Shown: positions 17,019 to 25,640 of the stretch, in pieces
Position numbering within the stretch: the stretch's first letter is position 1
Layout: each line of letters begins with the position of its first letter
Assembly (NCBI GenBank): GCA_965249215.1
Contig: CBDFLN010000001.1
Span: forward strand, 806,001-870,000
Direction: 5' to 3'
Source: G963667675 sp965249215
Lineage (GTDB): Bacteria; Chloroflexota; Dehalococcoidia; Lucifugimonadales; UBA3495
Length of the DNA stretch: 64,000 nt
Notes under the pieces: model-generated
Told to the model about the DNA's origin: nothing
The model's input: the letters and a program-made list of their open reading frames with translations, nothing else
Database searches by the model: none
Translations under genes and position numbers: made by a program

Positions 17019-17516
17019 GTGTTCAAACTCTTGATTGCTTTGTCCCTGGCTATTATCACAACAGCGGCAGCGTGTGGGGGAGGCGAGGGCTCTCGCATGA
17101 CCGTCGAGGAGTATGCGGCTGCCTGTGAAGCAATTGGCAGCAATTTCAACAGCGTGGCCGACACAGATTTCACTTCCGGATTCGAGGCCATGGAGGACGC
17201 TCTCGCCGAGGTAAGAAGGTGGGACCCTCCAGGAGAGTTACAGGAATTTCACGACGTTACAGTCAGGGCCGCGGAGACCTTAATCAGGGCCCTGAAAGAA
17301 ACCGGCGCCTTCGACCTAATGCGGGAATTTGAAAAGGCCGCAGAAGAGGAAGACGAAGCTAAAGTATTGGAACTGATGGGACGAATGGCGGAACTAGAAG
17401 AGGCCATGGACCAGATAGATGACCAGATATCTGAGCTAGATGAGCAAGTTGAACGCGCTGAGGAAAAGCTCTCTCCGGCTACTCGCCAAATCCTGGCCGA
17501 CGCAGACTGTCTCTAG
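17019..17516 (+). CDS. Small secreted lipoprotein with acidic coiled coil
   Basis: The reading frame opens at TTG 16968, but GTG 17019 gives MFKLLIALSLAIITTAAAC, a clean lipoprotein signal with lipobox TAAAC, and has AACGAGG upstream, so I take 17019 (165 residues). The mature protein starts CGGGEGS and is rich in Glu and Asp. Residues about 110-155 form a predicted coiled coil (ELEEAMDQIDDQISELDEQ). No known domain is recognised. Function unknown; likely cell-surface anchored. Confidence 0.65.
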   Translation: MFKLLIALSLAIITTAAACGGGEGSRMTVEEYAAACEAIGSNFNSVADTDFTSGFEAMEDALAEVRRWDPPGELQEFHDVTVRAAETLIRALKETGAFDLMREFEKAAEEEDEAKVLELMGRMAELEEAMDQIDDQISELDEQVERAEEKLSPATRQILADADCL

Positions 17517-17567
17517 GGAACGCCGGCCGTAGACCATCGGGAGCATGGCCGGAACCGGGAAAAGCTG

Positions 17568-18023
17568 TTGACGAAGCTTAGAGAACAAATAGAAAGCGAC
17601 ATTGTGACGGCCATGCGCAGCCGGGACCAGGGGCGGCTGGACGCGTTGCGGTTTTTGAAGAGCGCCATCCAGGCCCAGGAAAAGACCAAGGGATCGGACC
17701 TGGACGAGGCGGGCCTGATCCAGATAATCGCCAAGCAGGTGAACGACCGCCGGGAGAGCATCCAGATGTTCCAGCAGGGCAACCGGGAAGACCTGGTGGC
17801 CAAGGAGTCGGCGGCGCTGGCGGTGCTGGAGACGTACATGCCTCCGCAGCTTGACGAGGGGGAGCTGGAGCAAATGGTCCGACAGGTAATCGAGGAGGTC
17901 GGCGCATCGTCGGTCCGGGACAAAGGGCGGGTCATGGGTAAGTTGATGCCCCAAGTGCGGGGCAAGGCCGACGGGGCGCAGGTGAACGCCCTGGTGGACC
18001 AGATGCTGGGGGCTGGGGGGTAA
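17568..18023 (+). CDS. GatB/YqeY domain-containing protein
   Basis: 151 residues covering the whole YqeY family: MTKLREQIESDIVTAMRSRD at the N-terminus, RLDALRFLKSAIQAQEK, DRRESIQMFQQGNREDLV and YMPPQLDEGELEQMV. YqeY is related to the tRNA-binding tail domain of GatB amidotransferase; its own function is not established. The start is TTG 17568 with a weak ribosome-binding site. A relic of a second copy lies at 14661-14745. Confidence 0.88.
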   Translation: MTKLREQIESDIVTAMRSRDQGRLDALRFLKSAIQAQEKTKGSDLDEAGLIQIIAKQVNDRRESIQMFQQGNREDLVAKESAALAVLETYMPPQLDEGELEQMVRQVIEEVGASSVRDKGRVMGKLMPQVRGKADGAQVNALVDQMLGAGG

Positions 18024-18421
18024 GCTGCTTCTGCGGGGCGTTGAGGGCTGCAGGAGTTTGGGCGCGCCTGCGAGGGGTTGTCAGAATCCTGGAATGGGCC
18101 GATGGCTTTAGCGGTGGGCCCTTCGACAAGCTCAGGGTGAGCGGGGGATGGAGACCTCAGGCGCGAGATTCCCGCCTGCGCGGGAATGACGATTGGGGGC
18201 GGGAATGACGCGTTGGGGATGTGGACGGGGCCCTTTGACAGGCTCAGGGTGAACGGGGGGGTCGGCAATTGAGATTCCTCGGCTCCGCCCGGAATGACGA
18301 GTTGGGGGCCCTTCGACAAGCTCAGGGTGAGCGGATGGTTGCGGGAGACTCCAACTGGTTGCCCGACAAGCACCTATGACGGGTTAGTTGTCAGACACGC
18401 TTTAAAGGGACTTTCTCCAAA
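18024..18421. repeat. Three copies of a CCCTTCGACAAGCTCAGGGT-type element mixed with GATTCCCGC palindromes
   Basis: No gene. Copies of GGGCCCTTCGACAAGCTCAG-GGTGAGCGG occur at 18116-18144, 18228-18256 (with two to three changes) and 18306-18334, all in the same orientation. Between them lie CCCGCCTGCGCGGGAATGAC-like palindromes near 18170-18190 and 18275-18300. Such mosaics of short palindromic elements are common mobile-looking intergenic repeats; the second kind recurs at 25.96 and 58.41 kb. Confidence 0.8.
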
Positions 18422-19117
18422 ATGCGGTTTGGGATTGTAGTGTTTCCGGGGACTTGGAGCGATACGGACTGCTACCACGTGGTCAAGGGCGTGCTACAGC
18501 AGGATGCCAAGTACGTGTGGCACAAAGAGGACAGCCTGGCGGGGTACGACTGCGTGATACTGCCCGGCGGGTTTTCCTACGGCGACTACCTGCGGGCGGG
18601 GGCCATGGCCCGCTTTTCTCCAGTCATGGAATCGCTGAACCGCTTTGCCGACTCGGGCAAGCCGGTGATTGGAATATGCAACGGGTTTCAAATCCTGTGC
18701 GAGGCGGGGCTGCTGCCCGGCGCGCTGCTGGCCAACCAGCATTTGGAGTACCGCTGCCAGTGGACCAACCTGCGGGCCGAGCGGGCCGATACGTGCTTCA
18801 CTTCCCGGTGCAATCAGGCCCAGGTGTTGCAGGTGCCCGTGTCCCACGGGGAGGGGAATTACTTCGCCGACCAGGCAACGCTGGACCGACTGGAGAGGGA
18901 CGATAGAGTCTTGTTCCGGTATTGCGACGCCCAAGGGGAAATCACTAAGGCGGCCAACCCCAACGGCTCGGCGCGGAACATCGCCGGGATCATGAACGAG
19001 GCAGGGAACGTGTTGGGGATGATGCCGCACCCGGAGCGGAGCTGCGAGGATGTTCTCGGCAGCACCGACGGCAACCTGATTTTCCAGTCGATCATCGACG
19101 CTTGCGGGGCCCGGTAG
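18422..19117 (+). CDS. purQ: Phosphoribosylformylglycinamidine synthase, glutaminase subunit
   Basis: Glutamine amidotransferase subunit of FGAM synthase in purine synthesis; it supplies ammonia to PurL. 231 residues, normal length. It begins MRFGIVVFPGTWSDTDCYH, has the oxyanion loop PGGFSYGDYLRAGAMARFSP, the nucleophile Cys in GICNGFQILCEAGLLPG near residue 86, and the catalytic His/Glu in MMPHPERSCEDVLG near residue 200. It stands alone: purL and purS are not in the window. Confidence 0.93.
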   Translation: MRFGIVVFPGTWSDTDCYHVVKGVLQQDAKYVWHKEDSLAGYDCVILPGGFSYGDYLRAGAMARFSPVMESLNRFADSGKPVIGICNGFQILCEAGLLPGALLANQHLEYRCQWTNLRAERADTCFTSRCNQAQVLQVPVSHGEGNYFADQATLDRLERDDRVLFRYCDAQGEITKAANPNGSARNIAGIMNEAGNVLGMMPHPERSCEDVLGSTDGNLIFQSIIDACGAR

Positions 19118-19248
19118 CCGGAGTAGGCGTCGGGCCGTTTCACCGCCTGCTCGCCGAACGAGCCGCGGCCACAAAGCAGTCCCGCGAATCCACCGGGCAC
19201 GGGCCGTCGTTGACACCCCCATAGCCAGGGTGTACGTTGAATCCCGAT

Positions 19249-19788
19249 ATGACGCCGCGCAACATTATCCTGGTGGGCTTCATGGCCTCGGGGAAAAGCG
19301 TCGTGGGAGAGGCGCTGAGCCGCCTGGCAGGCATGCCCTTGGTCGACGCCGACGCCGAGGTTGCGCGCCGGGGCGGCAGGCCCATCCCACAGATTTTCCA
19401 GGAAGACGGCGAGGCCGCGTTCCGGGACCTGGAGCGCCGGGTCATAGCAGATTTGTGCGCCGGCGCTGGGCAGGTCATCGCCGCCGGCGGGGGCGCCTTC
19501 GTGGACCCGGACAGCCGGGCTCTGATGCTGGCCAGCGGGGTGGTTTTCTGCCTCCGCGCACGGCCAGAGACGATCCTGAAACGGCTGTCGCAAGAACGGC
19601 GGACTGATGCTGCCGCGGAGGATGCCACCGGTCGGCCGATGCTGGCCGGGGACGACGTCAAGTCACGGGTCGAATCGCTGCTGGCGCAACGGGCCGACGC
19701 CTACGCCCATGCCCACCACACCATCGAGACGGACGCATTGACGCCGGAGCAGGCGGCAAGGCGCATCTTGGAGGCGTGGCAACAGTGA
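19249..19788 (+). CDS. aroK: Shikimate kinase
   Basis: Phosphorylates shikimate with ATP in chorismate synthesis. From ATG 19249 it has 179 residues; a TTG at 19237 would add four. P-loop VGFMASGKSVVGEAL at the start, DADAEVARRGGRPIPQIFQEDGE with the shikimate-binding Asp and Arg, the GGGAFVDPDSRALM loop, and the lid region ERRTDAAAEDATGRPML with an Arg for catalysis. It is followed by a Fic gene whose start overlaps its 3' end and then by aroB, so the usual aroK-aroB pair has been split. Confidence 0.92.
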   Translation: MTPRNIILVGFMASGKSVVGEALSRLAGMPLVDADAEVARRGGRPIPQIFQEDGEAAFRDLERRVIADLCAGAGQVIAAGGGAFVDPDSRALMLASGVVFCLRARPETILKRLSQERRTDAAAEDATGRPMLAGDDVKSRVESLLAQRADAYAHAHHTIETDALTPEQAARRILEAWQQ

Positions 19789-21290
19789 TCGCCCGTAAGT
19801 GGGAGCCGATAACCCGTCTAGCGCCAGACTGTGAATACGACTTCGCTGAAATCGATTCGCTGCGCCGACAATGGCTAAGCGTTCGGCAAGCTCGAGAAGA
19901 AGCGAACCCGAAGGCCTATTCGGGGTTCCTAGACCGCCTCACCCGAAGTTGGGCCATCGAGACAGGGATCATTGAGGGATTGTACACGTTGGACCGCGGC
20001 GTTACGGAGACGCTAGTGATGAGGGGCATCTCAGAAGAATTGATTGAGCAGAGTTCCACCAACAAAGATCCCGGCGAACTCGTGCGAATGCTCAGAGACC
20101 ACCAAGACGCTGCAGAGGGCGTTCACCACGAAATTAGGGAGGGCAGACCGATCTCCCGCAGCGCTATCCGTCAGATCCATTCGACTCTAACCAGGAACCA
20201 ACCGACCTACCGGGCCGTCGACCAATTTGGCAATTCGTTTGACACACCACTGCACCACGGACAGTTCAAAACGTTGCCCAACAACCCAATACGAGAGGAC
20301 GGTAGCGTTCACGAATATTGCCCTCCCGAACAAGTCGACAGTGAGTTGGATCTACTGGTCGAATGGTACGGCCAATATCAACAGGAAACCGACGCGCACC
20401 ACCCGATATTATCGGGGGTGTGGGTCCATCACCGCTTCACTCAAATTCATCCCTTCCAAGACGGCAATGGCCGCGTCGCCCGAACGCTGCTTACCTGGCA
20501 TCTTGTTCGGGAAGGATATCTGCCCGTCGTCATCAAGCGGGATGACCGTGACCGGTACATCGACGCGCTGGAGTCGGCCGATGGGGACGACCTCCGCCCC
20601 TTTGTCGACCTGTTGGTGCAACTGCAAAAGCAAACCATCTTGGAAGCTCTGGGAGAACCTGAGTCGGACCCACAACCGGCATTGGTCGGCCAAGTCCTTG
20701 ACCAAATCGTCGAGCAGATTGACCGGCAGAACCAAGCCAGGGCGGACCAAATGCGCTTGGTGAGGAGCCTCGCCCAAGGGCTGCAGGAACAAGCCCAATC
20801 GATGTTGGCAGAACAAGCCGACCTAATTCGCACTCGGCTGTCCGAGGCAGATAGGCAGATCCACCACCGTATTGATCGGGGAGGGCCGGACGGCAAGGAG
20901 CACTGGTATCGCAACCAAGTAGTCATAACCGCTAACAACTCCCGACACTGGGTCAACTTCAACGAAGCCAGGTTCTTCGTGAAAGTCTCTTTCACTCCAG
21001 AGAGCCCTTCTCGGTATCCCAGGCTCATATTTGTTGTTTCGTTGCATCACATGGGTAGGCAATTAACCGGGATCATGGCCGCCACTGCCTTCGCTCTTAT
21101 TCAGCATTATCATGACAACACCGAGGAGGACAACGAGGGCACGGCTGAAACTCAATTCCACGACTGCACTATAGAGCCGTTTACGTTCACGTGGGAGACT
21201 GACTCGGAATCGCTCATGTCAAGGTTTAACAATTGGCTGAAGCAACACTTGGCCATCGCCGTCAAAAAATGGGGGGAGTACTTGACATGA
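19776..21290 (+). CDS. Fic family protein
   Basis: 504-residue Fic/DOC-fold protein, probably an AMP transferase acting on target proteins. The core motif HPFQDGNGRVARTLL places catalytic His at residue 225. An inhibitory-helix-like sequence SWAIET (about residues 58-63) precedes the core, as in class II Fic proteins that self-inhibit. After residue 290 comes a long Gln/Glu-rich helical stretch (QDQIVEQIDRQNQARAD-like) and a C-terminal domain I do not recognise. The start is GTG 19776, or GTG 19785, which would overlap the aroK stop as GTGA. Its 3' end overlaps the aroB start as ATGA. GC content is lower than in the aro genes, consistent with insertion into an older aroK-aroB operon. Confidence 0.88.
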   Translation: MATVIARKWEPITRLAPDCEYDFAEIDSLRRQWLSVRQAREEANPKAYSGFLDRLTRSWAIETGIIEGLYTLDRGVTETLVMRGISEELIEQSSTNKDPGELVRMLRDHQDAAEGVHHEIREGRPISRSAIRQIHSTLTRNQPTYRAVDQFGNSFDTPLHHGQFKTLPNNPIREDGSVHEYCPPEQVDSELDLLVEWYGQYQQETDAHHPILSGVWVHHRFTQIHPFQDGNGRVARTLLTWHLVREGYLPVVIKRDDRDRYIDALESADGDDLRPFVDLLVQLQKQTILEALGEPESDPQPALVGQVLDQIVEQIDRQNQARADQMRLVRSLAQGLQEQAQSMLAEQADLIRTRLSEADRQIHHRIDRGGPDGKEHWYRNQVVITANNSRHWVNFNEARFFVKVSFTPESPSRYPRLIFVVSLHHMGRQLTGIMAATAFALIQHYHDNTEEDNEGTAETQFHDCTIEPFTFTWETDSESLMSRFNNWLKQHLAIAVKKWGEYLT

Positions 21291-22387
21291 CCAACGCGAA
21301 CCTGGCCGCGACGGTGCATCACTCCGGCGGCAGCTACCCCGTTGTCGTCGGGTGGGGCATCCTGCAGGACCTGGGAGACCGGCTGACGGAACTGGGCATC
21401 CAGGGCACTGCATACATCATTACCGACAGCAACGTGATGAATCCCTACGGGCGACAGGTGCAGAGGTCGCTGGAGAAGGCGGGGATTGCCGCTCACGTGT
21501 TCATCGTCCCCGGGGGGGAGACCAGCAAGAGTTTTGCGGCGGCCCAGGGCATCTACGACTGGCTGGCGGGTCTCCGGGCGGAGCGGGGCCAGGCCATAAT
21601 CGCCGTGGGCGGCGGAGTGGTGGGAGACCTGGCGGGGTTCGTAGCCGCGACGTATCTGCGGGGCGTGCCGTTTGTCCAAGCGCCCACCAGCATGGCGGCC
21701 ATGGTGGATGCGTCTATCGGCGGCAAGACGGCGGTCAACCTGCCCCAGGCCAAGAACATGGTGGGAGCTTTCTACCAGCCCAAGGGCGTGTTCTGCGACG
21801 TCCAGGCCCTGTCCACCCTGGGCAAGCGGGAGCTGGCGGAGGGCTGGGCGGAGGCCATAAAGCACGGGTTCATACTGGATGCGGACCTGGTGGACACCTT
21901 CGAGGAGCACGTCGAGGCGTTGATGGCGGTGGAGCCTGAGATTTCGACCCAGGTAATCCGGCGCAGCGCGGCGATTAAGGCCGAGATTGTTAGCCAAGAC
22001 GAGCGAGAGACGCTGGGCGTCAGGATATTGCTGAACTATGGGCATACTATAGGGCACGCCCTGGAGTCGTCGACTGGCTACGGCCGGTTCCTGCACGGGG
22101 AGGGGGTGTCCGTCGGGATGATGGGGGCCGCGCGCATTTCCCAGGAATTAGGGATGATTCCCCAAGAACTGGTGGCCCGGCAGAAGCGCCTGCTTGAGCG
22201 GTTCAACCTTCCCATCCGCGCCCAGGGAGTGGCGGTGGACGGCCTGCTCGAAGCCATGTCCCTGGACAAGAAGACGGTTGGGGGCAGGGCGCGCTTTGTG
22301 TTGCTGGAAGAGGCCGGCAAGGCCGTGGTGCGGGGCGACGTGCCCCAGGAACTGGTGGAAGCAACCCTGCAGGAACTGACCGCCTGA
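21287..22387 (+). CDS. aroB: 3-dehydroquinate synthase
   Basis: Converts DAHP to 3-dehydroquinate with NAD and a metal ion, the second step of the shikimate pathway. ATG 21287 (MTNANLAATVHHSGG) overlaps the Fic stop and has GGGGGAG upstream; the frame is open further 5' but inside fic. 366 residues. NAD-binding GGGVVGDLAGFVAATYLRGV near residue 105-125, QAPTSMAAMVDASIGGKTAVN, the Lys/Glu/His metal and substrate residues in WAEAIKHGFI and LNYGHTIGHALE. All catalytic motifs look intact. Confidence 0.94.
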   Translation: MTNANLAATVHHSGGSYPVVVGWGILQDLGDRLTELGIQGTAYIITDSNVMNPYGRQVQRSLEKAGIAAHVFIVPGGETSKSFAAAQGIYDWLAGLRAERGQAIIAVGGGVVGDLAGFVAATYLRGVPFVQAPTSMAAMVDASIGGKTAVNLPQAKNMVGAFYQPKGVFCDVQALSTLGKRELAEGWAEAIKHGFILDADLVDTFEEHVEALMAVEPEISTQVIRRSAAIKAEIVSQDERETLGVRILLNYGHTIGHALESSTGYGRFLHGEGVSVGMMGAARISQELGMIPQELVARQKRLLERFNLPIRAQGVAVDGLLEAMSLDKKTVGGRARFVLLEEAGKAVVRGDVPQELVEATLQELTA

Positions 22388-22430
22388 CCTGGGGCCGCGG
22401 CCAGCCGCGCCAGGGAGACGACCCGCGAGC

Positions 22431-23612
22431 ATGTCCAACGGCCGATTTTCCTTTACGCTGAAACATAGCCGGGCCGGGGCGCGGACCGGCGAGCTGCAGA
22501 CTCCCCACGGCGCGGTCGCCACTCCCGCCTTCATGCCCGTGGCTACACAGGCGTCGGTCAAGGGCCTATCCCCCGACGAGGTGCGAGGGGTGGGGGCGAG
22601 CATGGTGCTGGCCAACGCCTATCACCTGTATCTCAGGCCCGGCGTGGACACCGTGCACCGCATGGGCGGCCTGCAGAGGTTCATGGAATGGAACGGGCCG
22701 GCGCTCACCGACAGCGGAGGGTTTCAGGCCTTCAGCATGGGTTCCCTGCGCCGGATGGACGACGAGGGTATACGGTTCAGGTCCCACCTGGACGGCAGCG
22801 AGCATTTCCTGACCCCAAAGCTGGCGACGGTCAACCAGCAGCTTCTGGGGGCCGACATCATCATGTGCCTGGACCAGTGCATCAACAATGAGGCGAGCAA
22901 GCCGGAGGTGCACCAGGCCATGGAGCGCACCCACCGCTGGGCGGAAATCTGCTACCAGAGCCACGCCTCGTCTCAATATGCCCGAGAGCAGGCGTTGTTC
23001 GGCATTGTCCAGGGGGGCGTGTTCGAAGACCTGCGGGAGGAGTCGGCCAGATTTATTGCCGGGATACCGTTCGACGGTTACGCCATCGGCGGCCTGGCGG
23101 TCGGGGAGTCCAAGGCGCAGATGTATGCGACCACCGGGCAGGTAACGGCATTGCTGCCGGAGGACAAGCCCCGGTATTTGATGGGCGTCGGCTCGCCGGA
23201 GGACCTGGTGGAGTGCGTGGCCCAAGGGGTGGACATGTTCGACTGCGTTTTGCCCACGCGGGTGGGACGAAACGGAGCCTTCTTTACCCGCGAGGGCAGG
23301 CTGGACATAACCAAACGCCGGTACATGGAGGTTCCCGGCCCGCTGGACGAAAGTTGCGACTGCTACGCCTGCCAACGGTTTTCAGCGGGCTATTTGTGGC
23401 ACCTGTTCAAAGCCAAAGAACTGCTGGGCCCCAGGCTGGCCAGCATCCACAACCTGCGGTTTATTCTGCGGCTGATGGAAGAGATGCGGCAGGCTATTAG
23501 CGAGGACCGGTTTGACCGGTTCCGGGAGGAATTCCACAAGGATTACAAGCCAACTGATGAAGCGGCCAGGCAGGAGCAGAAGACCCGGTGGCTAAAAGCC
23601 CGGGGCGACTAG
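22431..23612 (+). CDS. tgt: tRNA-guanine (queuine) transglycosylase
   Basis: Exchanges guanine 34 of GUN-anticodon tRNAs for preQ1 in queuosine synthesis. 393 residues. Motifs: DSGGFQAFSM with the catalytic Asp near residue 94-103, GIVQGGVFEDLREESA, IGGLAVGESKAQM, LPTRVGRNGAFFTREG with the second catalytic Asp region FDCVLPTR, and the zinc site CDCYACQRFSAGYLWHLF with a downstream His. Full length with no missing key residue. Its stop overlaps by a few bases the convergent MoaD-like gene. Confidence 0.94.
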   Translation: MSNGRFSFTLKHSRAGARTGELQTPHGAVATPAFMPVATQASVKGLSPDEVRGVGASMVLANAYHLYLRPGVDTVHRMGGLQRFMEWNGPALTDSGGFQAFSMGSLRRMDDEGIRFRSHLDGSEHFLTPKLATVNQQLLGADIIMCLDQCINNEASKPEVHQAMERTHRWAEICYQSHASSQYAREQALFGIVQGGVFEDLREESARFIAGIPFDGYAIGGLAVGESKAQMYATTGQVTALLPEDKPRYLMGVGSPEDLVECVAQGVDMFDCVLPTRVGRNGAFFTREGRLDITKRRYMEVPGPLDESCDCYACQRFSAGYLWHLFKAKELLGPRLASIHNLRFILRLMEEMRQAISEDRFDRFREEFHKDYKPTDEAARQEQKTRWLKARGD

Positions 23613-23893
23613 CTGGGGGAGCCGCCGGCCACGGCCGGCACGATGCTCACCTCGTCACCCGACTTGGTGGCAGTCTCCAGTCCCTGCAGGAAATGGACGT
23701 CCTCGCCGTTGACGTAGATGTTGACGAAATAGTGCAGCTCTCCGCTTTCGTCCAACAAGCGGGCCTTGAAGCCGGGGTAGGACTCTTCCAACCGGTCCAC
23801 CAACTGGCTCAACGTGCCGGACTCGATTTCCACCTGGCCCTTGCCGCCGGTGATGCGCCGCATTGGCGTTGGGATGCGAACCAAGACGCTCAT
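23609..23893 (-). CDS. MoaD/ThiS-family ubiquitin-like sulfur carrier protein
   Basis: About 94 residues with a beta-grasp fold (VLVRIPTPMRRITGG, then LVDRLEESYPGFKARLLDESGELHYFVNIYVNGEDVHFLQG, then GDEVSIVPAVAGG). Carrier proteins of this type end in a di-glycine that is activated and thiocarboxylated; here GG is followed by SPS, so the tail would need trimming or the protein may not be activated. I choose ATG 23893 because GGAGG lies 9 bp upstream; ATG 23902 is too close to it. It precedes a NIL-domain gene and thrC on the same strand (downstream of both), a grouping seen with sulfur or methionine metabolism. Confidence 0.82.
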   Translation of the reverse strand: MSVLVRIPTPMRRITGGKGQVEIESGTLSQLVDRLEESYPGFKARLLDESGELHYFVNIYVNGEDVHFLQGLETATKSGDEVSIVPAVAGGSPS

Positions 23894-23970
23894 CTGAGAC
23901 ATCCTCCGGTATTTGACCGCCCGGCAGCTCCCCTCCAGAACCTATGGCGGGAACCTATCGGGCTCTAGGA

Positions 23971-24213
23971 TTAACCTTCGACTACGTCGCCGGCGACGGG
24001 GTCGACGCGGACTCCGGTGGAACCGACCCAATCCAGACCTCTTTGAATGTCGGCTTCGTCGCCGTCCAACTCCAGGACCACCCAGCCGACTTCCTCCTGA
24101 ACGTCGGCCCGTCGGATATTGGTCACCACGTTGTAGTCCCGACCCAAGCGGTAAATAATCGGCTCCTTCACCAGGGCAGTGGGAAAGGTAAACTTTACCC
24201 GCTGCTTGACCAT
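23971..24213 (-). CDS. NIL domain-containing protein
   Basis: 80-residue protein from ATG 24213 (MVKQRVKFTFPTALVKEPII). The sequence YRLGRDYNVVTNIRRADVQEEVGWVVLELDGDEADIQRGLDWV is the NIL domain, a ferredoxin-like fold found at the C-terminus of MetN ATPases and in small stand-alone or ferredoxin-fused proteins. The frame is open back to 24291, but that extension is Gly/Ser/Tyr repeats (TYDTGRYDSGTYDS) and overlaps thrC. Together with thrC and the MoaD-like gene it may belong to homocysteine or sulfur assimilation; this is inference. Confidence 0.8.
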   Translation of the reverse strand: MVKQRVKFTFPTALVKEPIIYRLGRDYNVVTNIRRADVQEEVGWVVLELDGDEADIQRGLDWVGSTGVRVDPVAGDVVEG

Positions 24214-24265
24214 GGCCCCGCGCCCTTGGTTTGAATCATACGTGCCGGAATCGTACCTGCCGGTA

Positions 24266-25540
24266 TCATACGTGATTAAAAGCGGTTTCAAAAGAGCCCA
24301 TAGTCGGCTTAACGGCCAATGGGTTCACCGCCGATTCGACGGCTTCCTGGGTCTTCAGGCCGTTGCCGGTAATGTAAATCACGGTTAGCTCGTCGGGCTT
24401 TATGACGCCGGTCTCGGCCAGGGTCTTGAGGCCGGACACGACGACACCGCCGGCGGTCTCGGTGAAAATCCCCTCGGTCTCGGCCAAGAGCCGGATACCG
24501 TCGACGATATCCTCTTCGGGAACCGCGGAAGCGGTGCCCTCGGACCGCTGGATTACCTTGACGGCGTAGATGCCGTCGGCGGGATTACCGATGGCGAGGG
24601 ACTTGGCGATGCTGTTGGGCCGCACCGGTCGCACGTGGGTCTGCCCAGTCTCCCAGGCGTTGACGATGGGGGCGCAGCCCGCGGCCTGGGTCATGTGCAT
24701 CCTGGTGGCTACGGCGGGATGGTGCACATTAGCCTGGTCTTGGCCAAAGGGTGCGGGCTCGACCCCGTCGAGCAGGCCCAGGCAGGCCAGCTCGTTGAAT
24801 CCCTTCCAGATCTTGGTGAACATGGCTCCGGAAGCCGTGGGAACAACCACGTGGTCGGGGAGACGCCAGTCCAACTGTTCCGCCACCTCGTAGCCCAGGG
24901 TCTTGCTGCCCTCGGCGTAGTAGGGCCGCATGTTTATGTTGACGAAAGCCCAGGGGTAGTTGTCGGCTATCTCGCTGCAGAGACGGTTGACCTCGTCGTA
25001 GGTGCCGTCCACGGCCACGACGGTGGGGCCGTACACGGCGGCGCCGGTAATCTTGCCCTGCTCCAAGTCGGAGGGGATAAAGACCACGGCGCGGATACCG
25101 GCGCGGGCGGCGTGGGCGGCAACGCTGCAAGCCAGGTTGCCGGTGGATGCGCAGGCGAGGGTGTCGAAGCCGAACTCCACGGCCTTGGTGGCGGCCACCG
25201 AGACCACCCTGTCCTTGAAGGAGAAAGACGGGTTTACGCTGTCGTTCTTGATGTAGAGGTTGCGCAACCCCAGCTTTTTGCCCAGATTGCGGGCCTTGAT
25301 CAGGGGGGTGAACCCGGCCTGGATGTCCACGGGGTCGCAGTTGTTGGCGGGAAGAAGGTCGCTGTAACGCCAGATGCTGAGAGGCCCGCGGCTAATCCGG
25401 TCGCGGCTGGTCACCTCGGAAATAGTCGCGTAATCGTAGACCACTTCCAAGGGGCCGAAGCAGAAGTCGCAGACGTTCAAGGGATCGGCGGGGTATTCCC
25501 GCCCGCACTCCCGGCACTTCATTCCGTTGACGAAGGCCAC
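24266..25540 (-). CDS. thrC: Threonine synthase
   Basis: PLP enzyme that makes threonine from O-phosphohomoserine. I choose GTG 25540, giving MAFVNGMKCRECGREYP, because GGGAGGGAG lies at the right distance upstream; ATG 25522 is the alternative. The N-terminal CREC...CDFCF rubredoxin-like knuckle is typical of this class. PLP lysine in NPSFSFKDRVVSVAA near residue 100; the phosphate-binding serine/glycine loop in VVPTASGAMFTKIWKGF; C-terminal ETAGGVVVSGLKTLAE. About 424 residues. It has its own promoter and an attenuator-like hairpin. Confidence 0.92.
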   Translation of the reverse strand: MAFVNGMKCRECGREYPADPLNVCDFCFGPLEVVYDYATISEVTSRDRISRGPLSIWRYSDLLPANNCDPVDIQAGFTPLIKARNLGKKLGLRNLYIKNDSVNPSFSFKDRVVSVAATKAVEFGFDTLACASTGNLACSVAAHAARAGIRAVVFIPSDLEQGKITGAAVYGPTVVAVDGTYDEVNRLCSEIADNYPWAFVNINMRPYYAEGSKTLGYEVAEQLDWRLPDHVVVPTASGAMFTKIWKGFNELACLGLLDGVEPAPFGQDQANVHHPAVATRMHMTQAAGCAPIVNAWETGQTHVRPVRPNSIAKSLAIGNPADGIYAVKVIQRSEGTASAVPEEDIVDGIRLLAETEGIFTETAGGVVVSGLKTLAETGVIKPDELTVIYITGNGLKTQEAVESAVNPLAVKPTMGSFETAFNHV

Positions 25541-25557
25541 CGGAGTCGCTCCCTCCC

Positions 25558-25600
25558 AAAATAAAAATACCGGCCCGCCACTAAGCCCAGGTGGCGGCCC
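25558..25600 (-). terminator. Intrinsic terminator in the thrC leader (candidate attenuator)
   Basis: On the minus strand a GC-rich stem, GGGCCGCCAC (25600-25591) pairing with GTGGCGGGCC (25581-25572, one bulged G), is followed directly by TATTTTTATTTT. It lies between the thrC promoter and the thrC ribosome-binding site, with no upstream gene on that strand for it to terminate. Confidence 0.65.
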
Positions 25601-25611
25601 GAGCGTGGGTG

Positions 25612-25640
25612 ATGGTATCAAAGGGCCTATGGGTTGTCAA
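25612..25640 (-). promoter_or_regulatory. Promoter of thrC
   Basis: TTGACA (minus strand 25640-25635), 17 bp, TACCAT (25617-25612). Consensus -35 box and ideal spacing. Confidence 0.65.
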
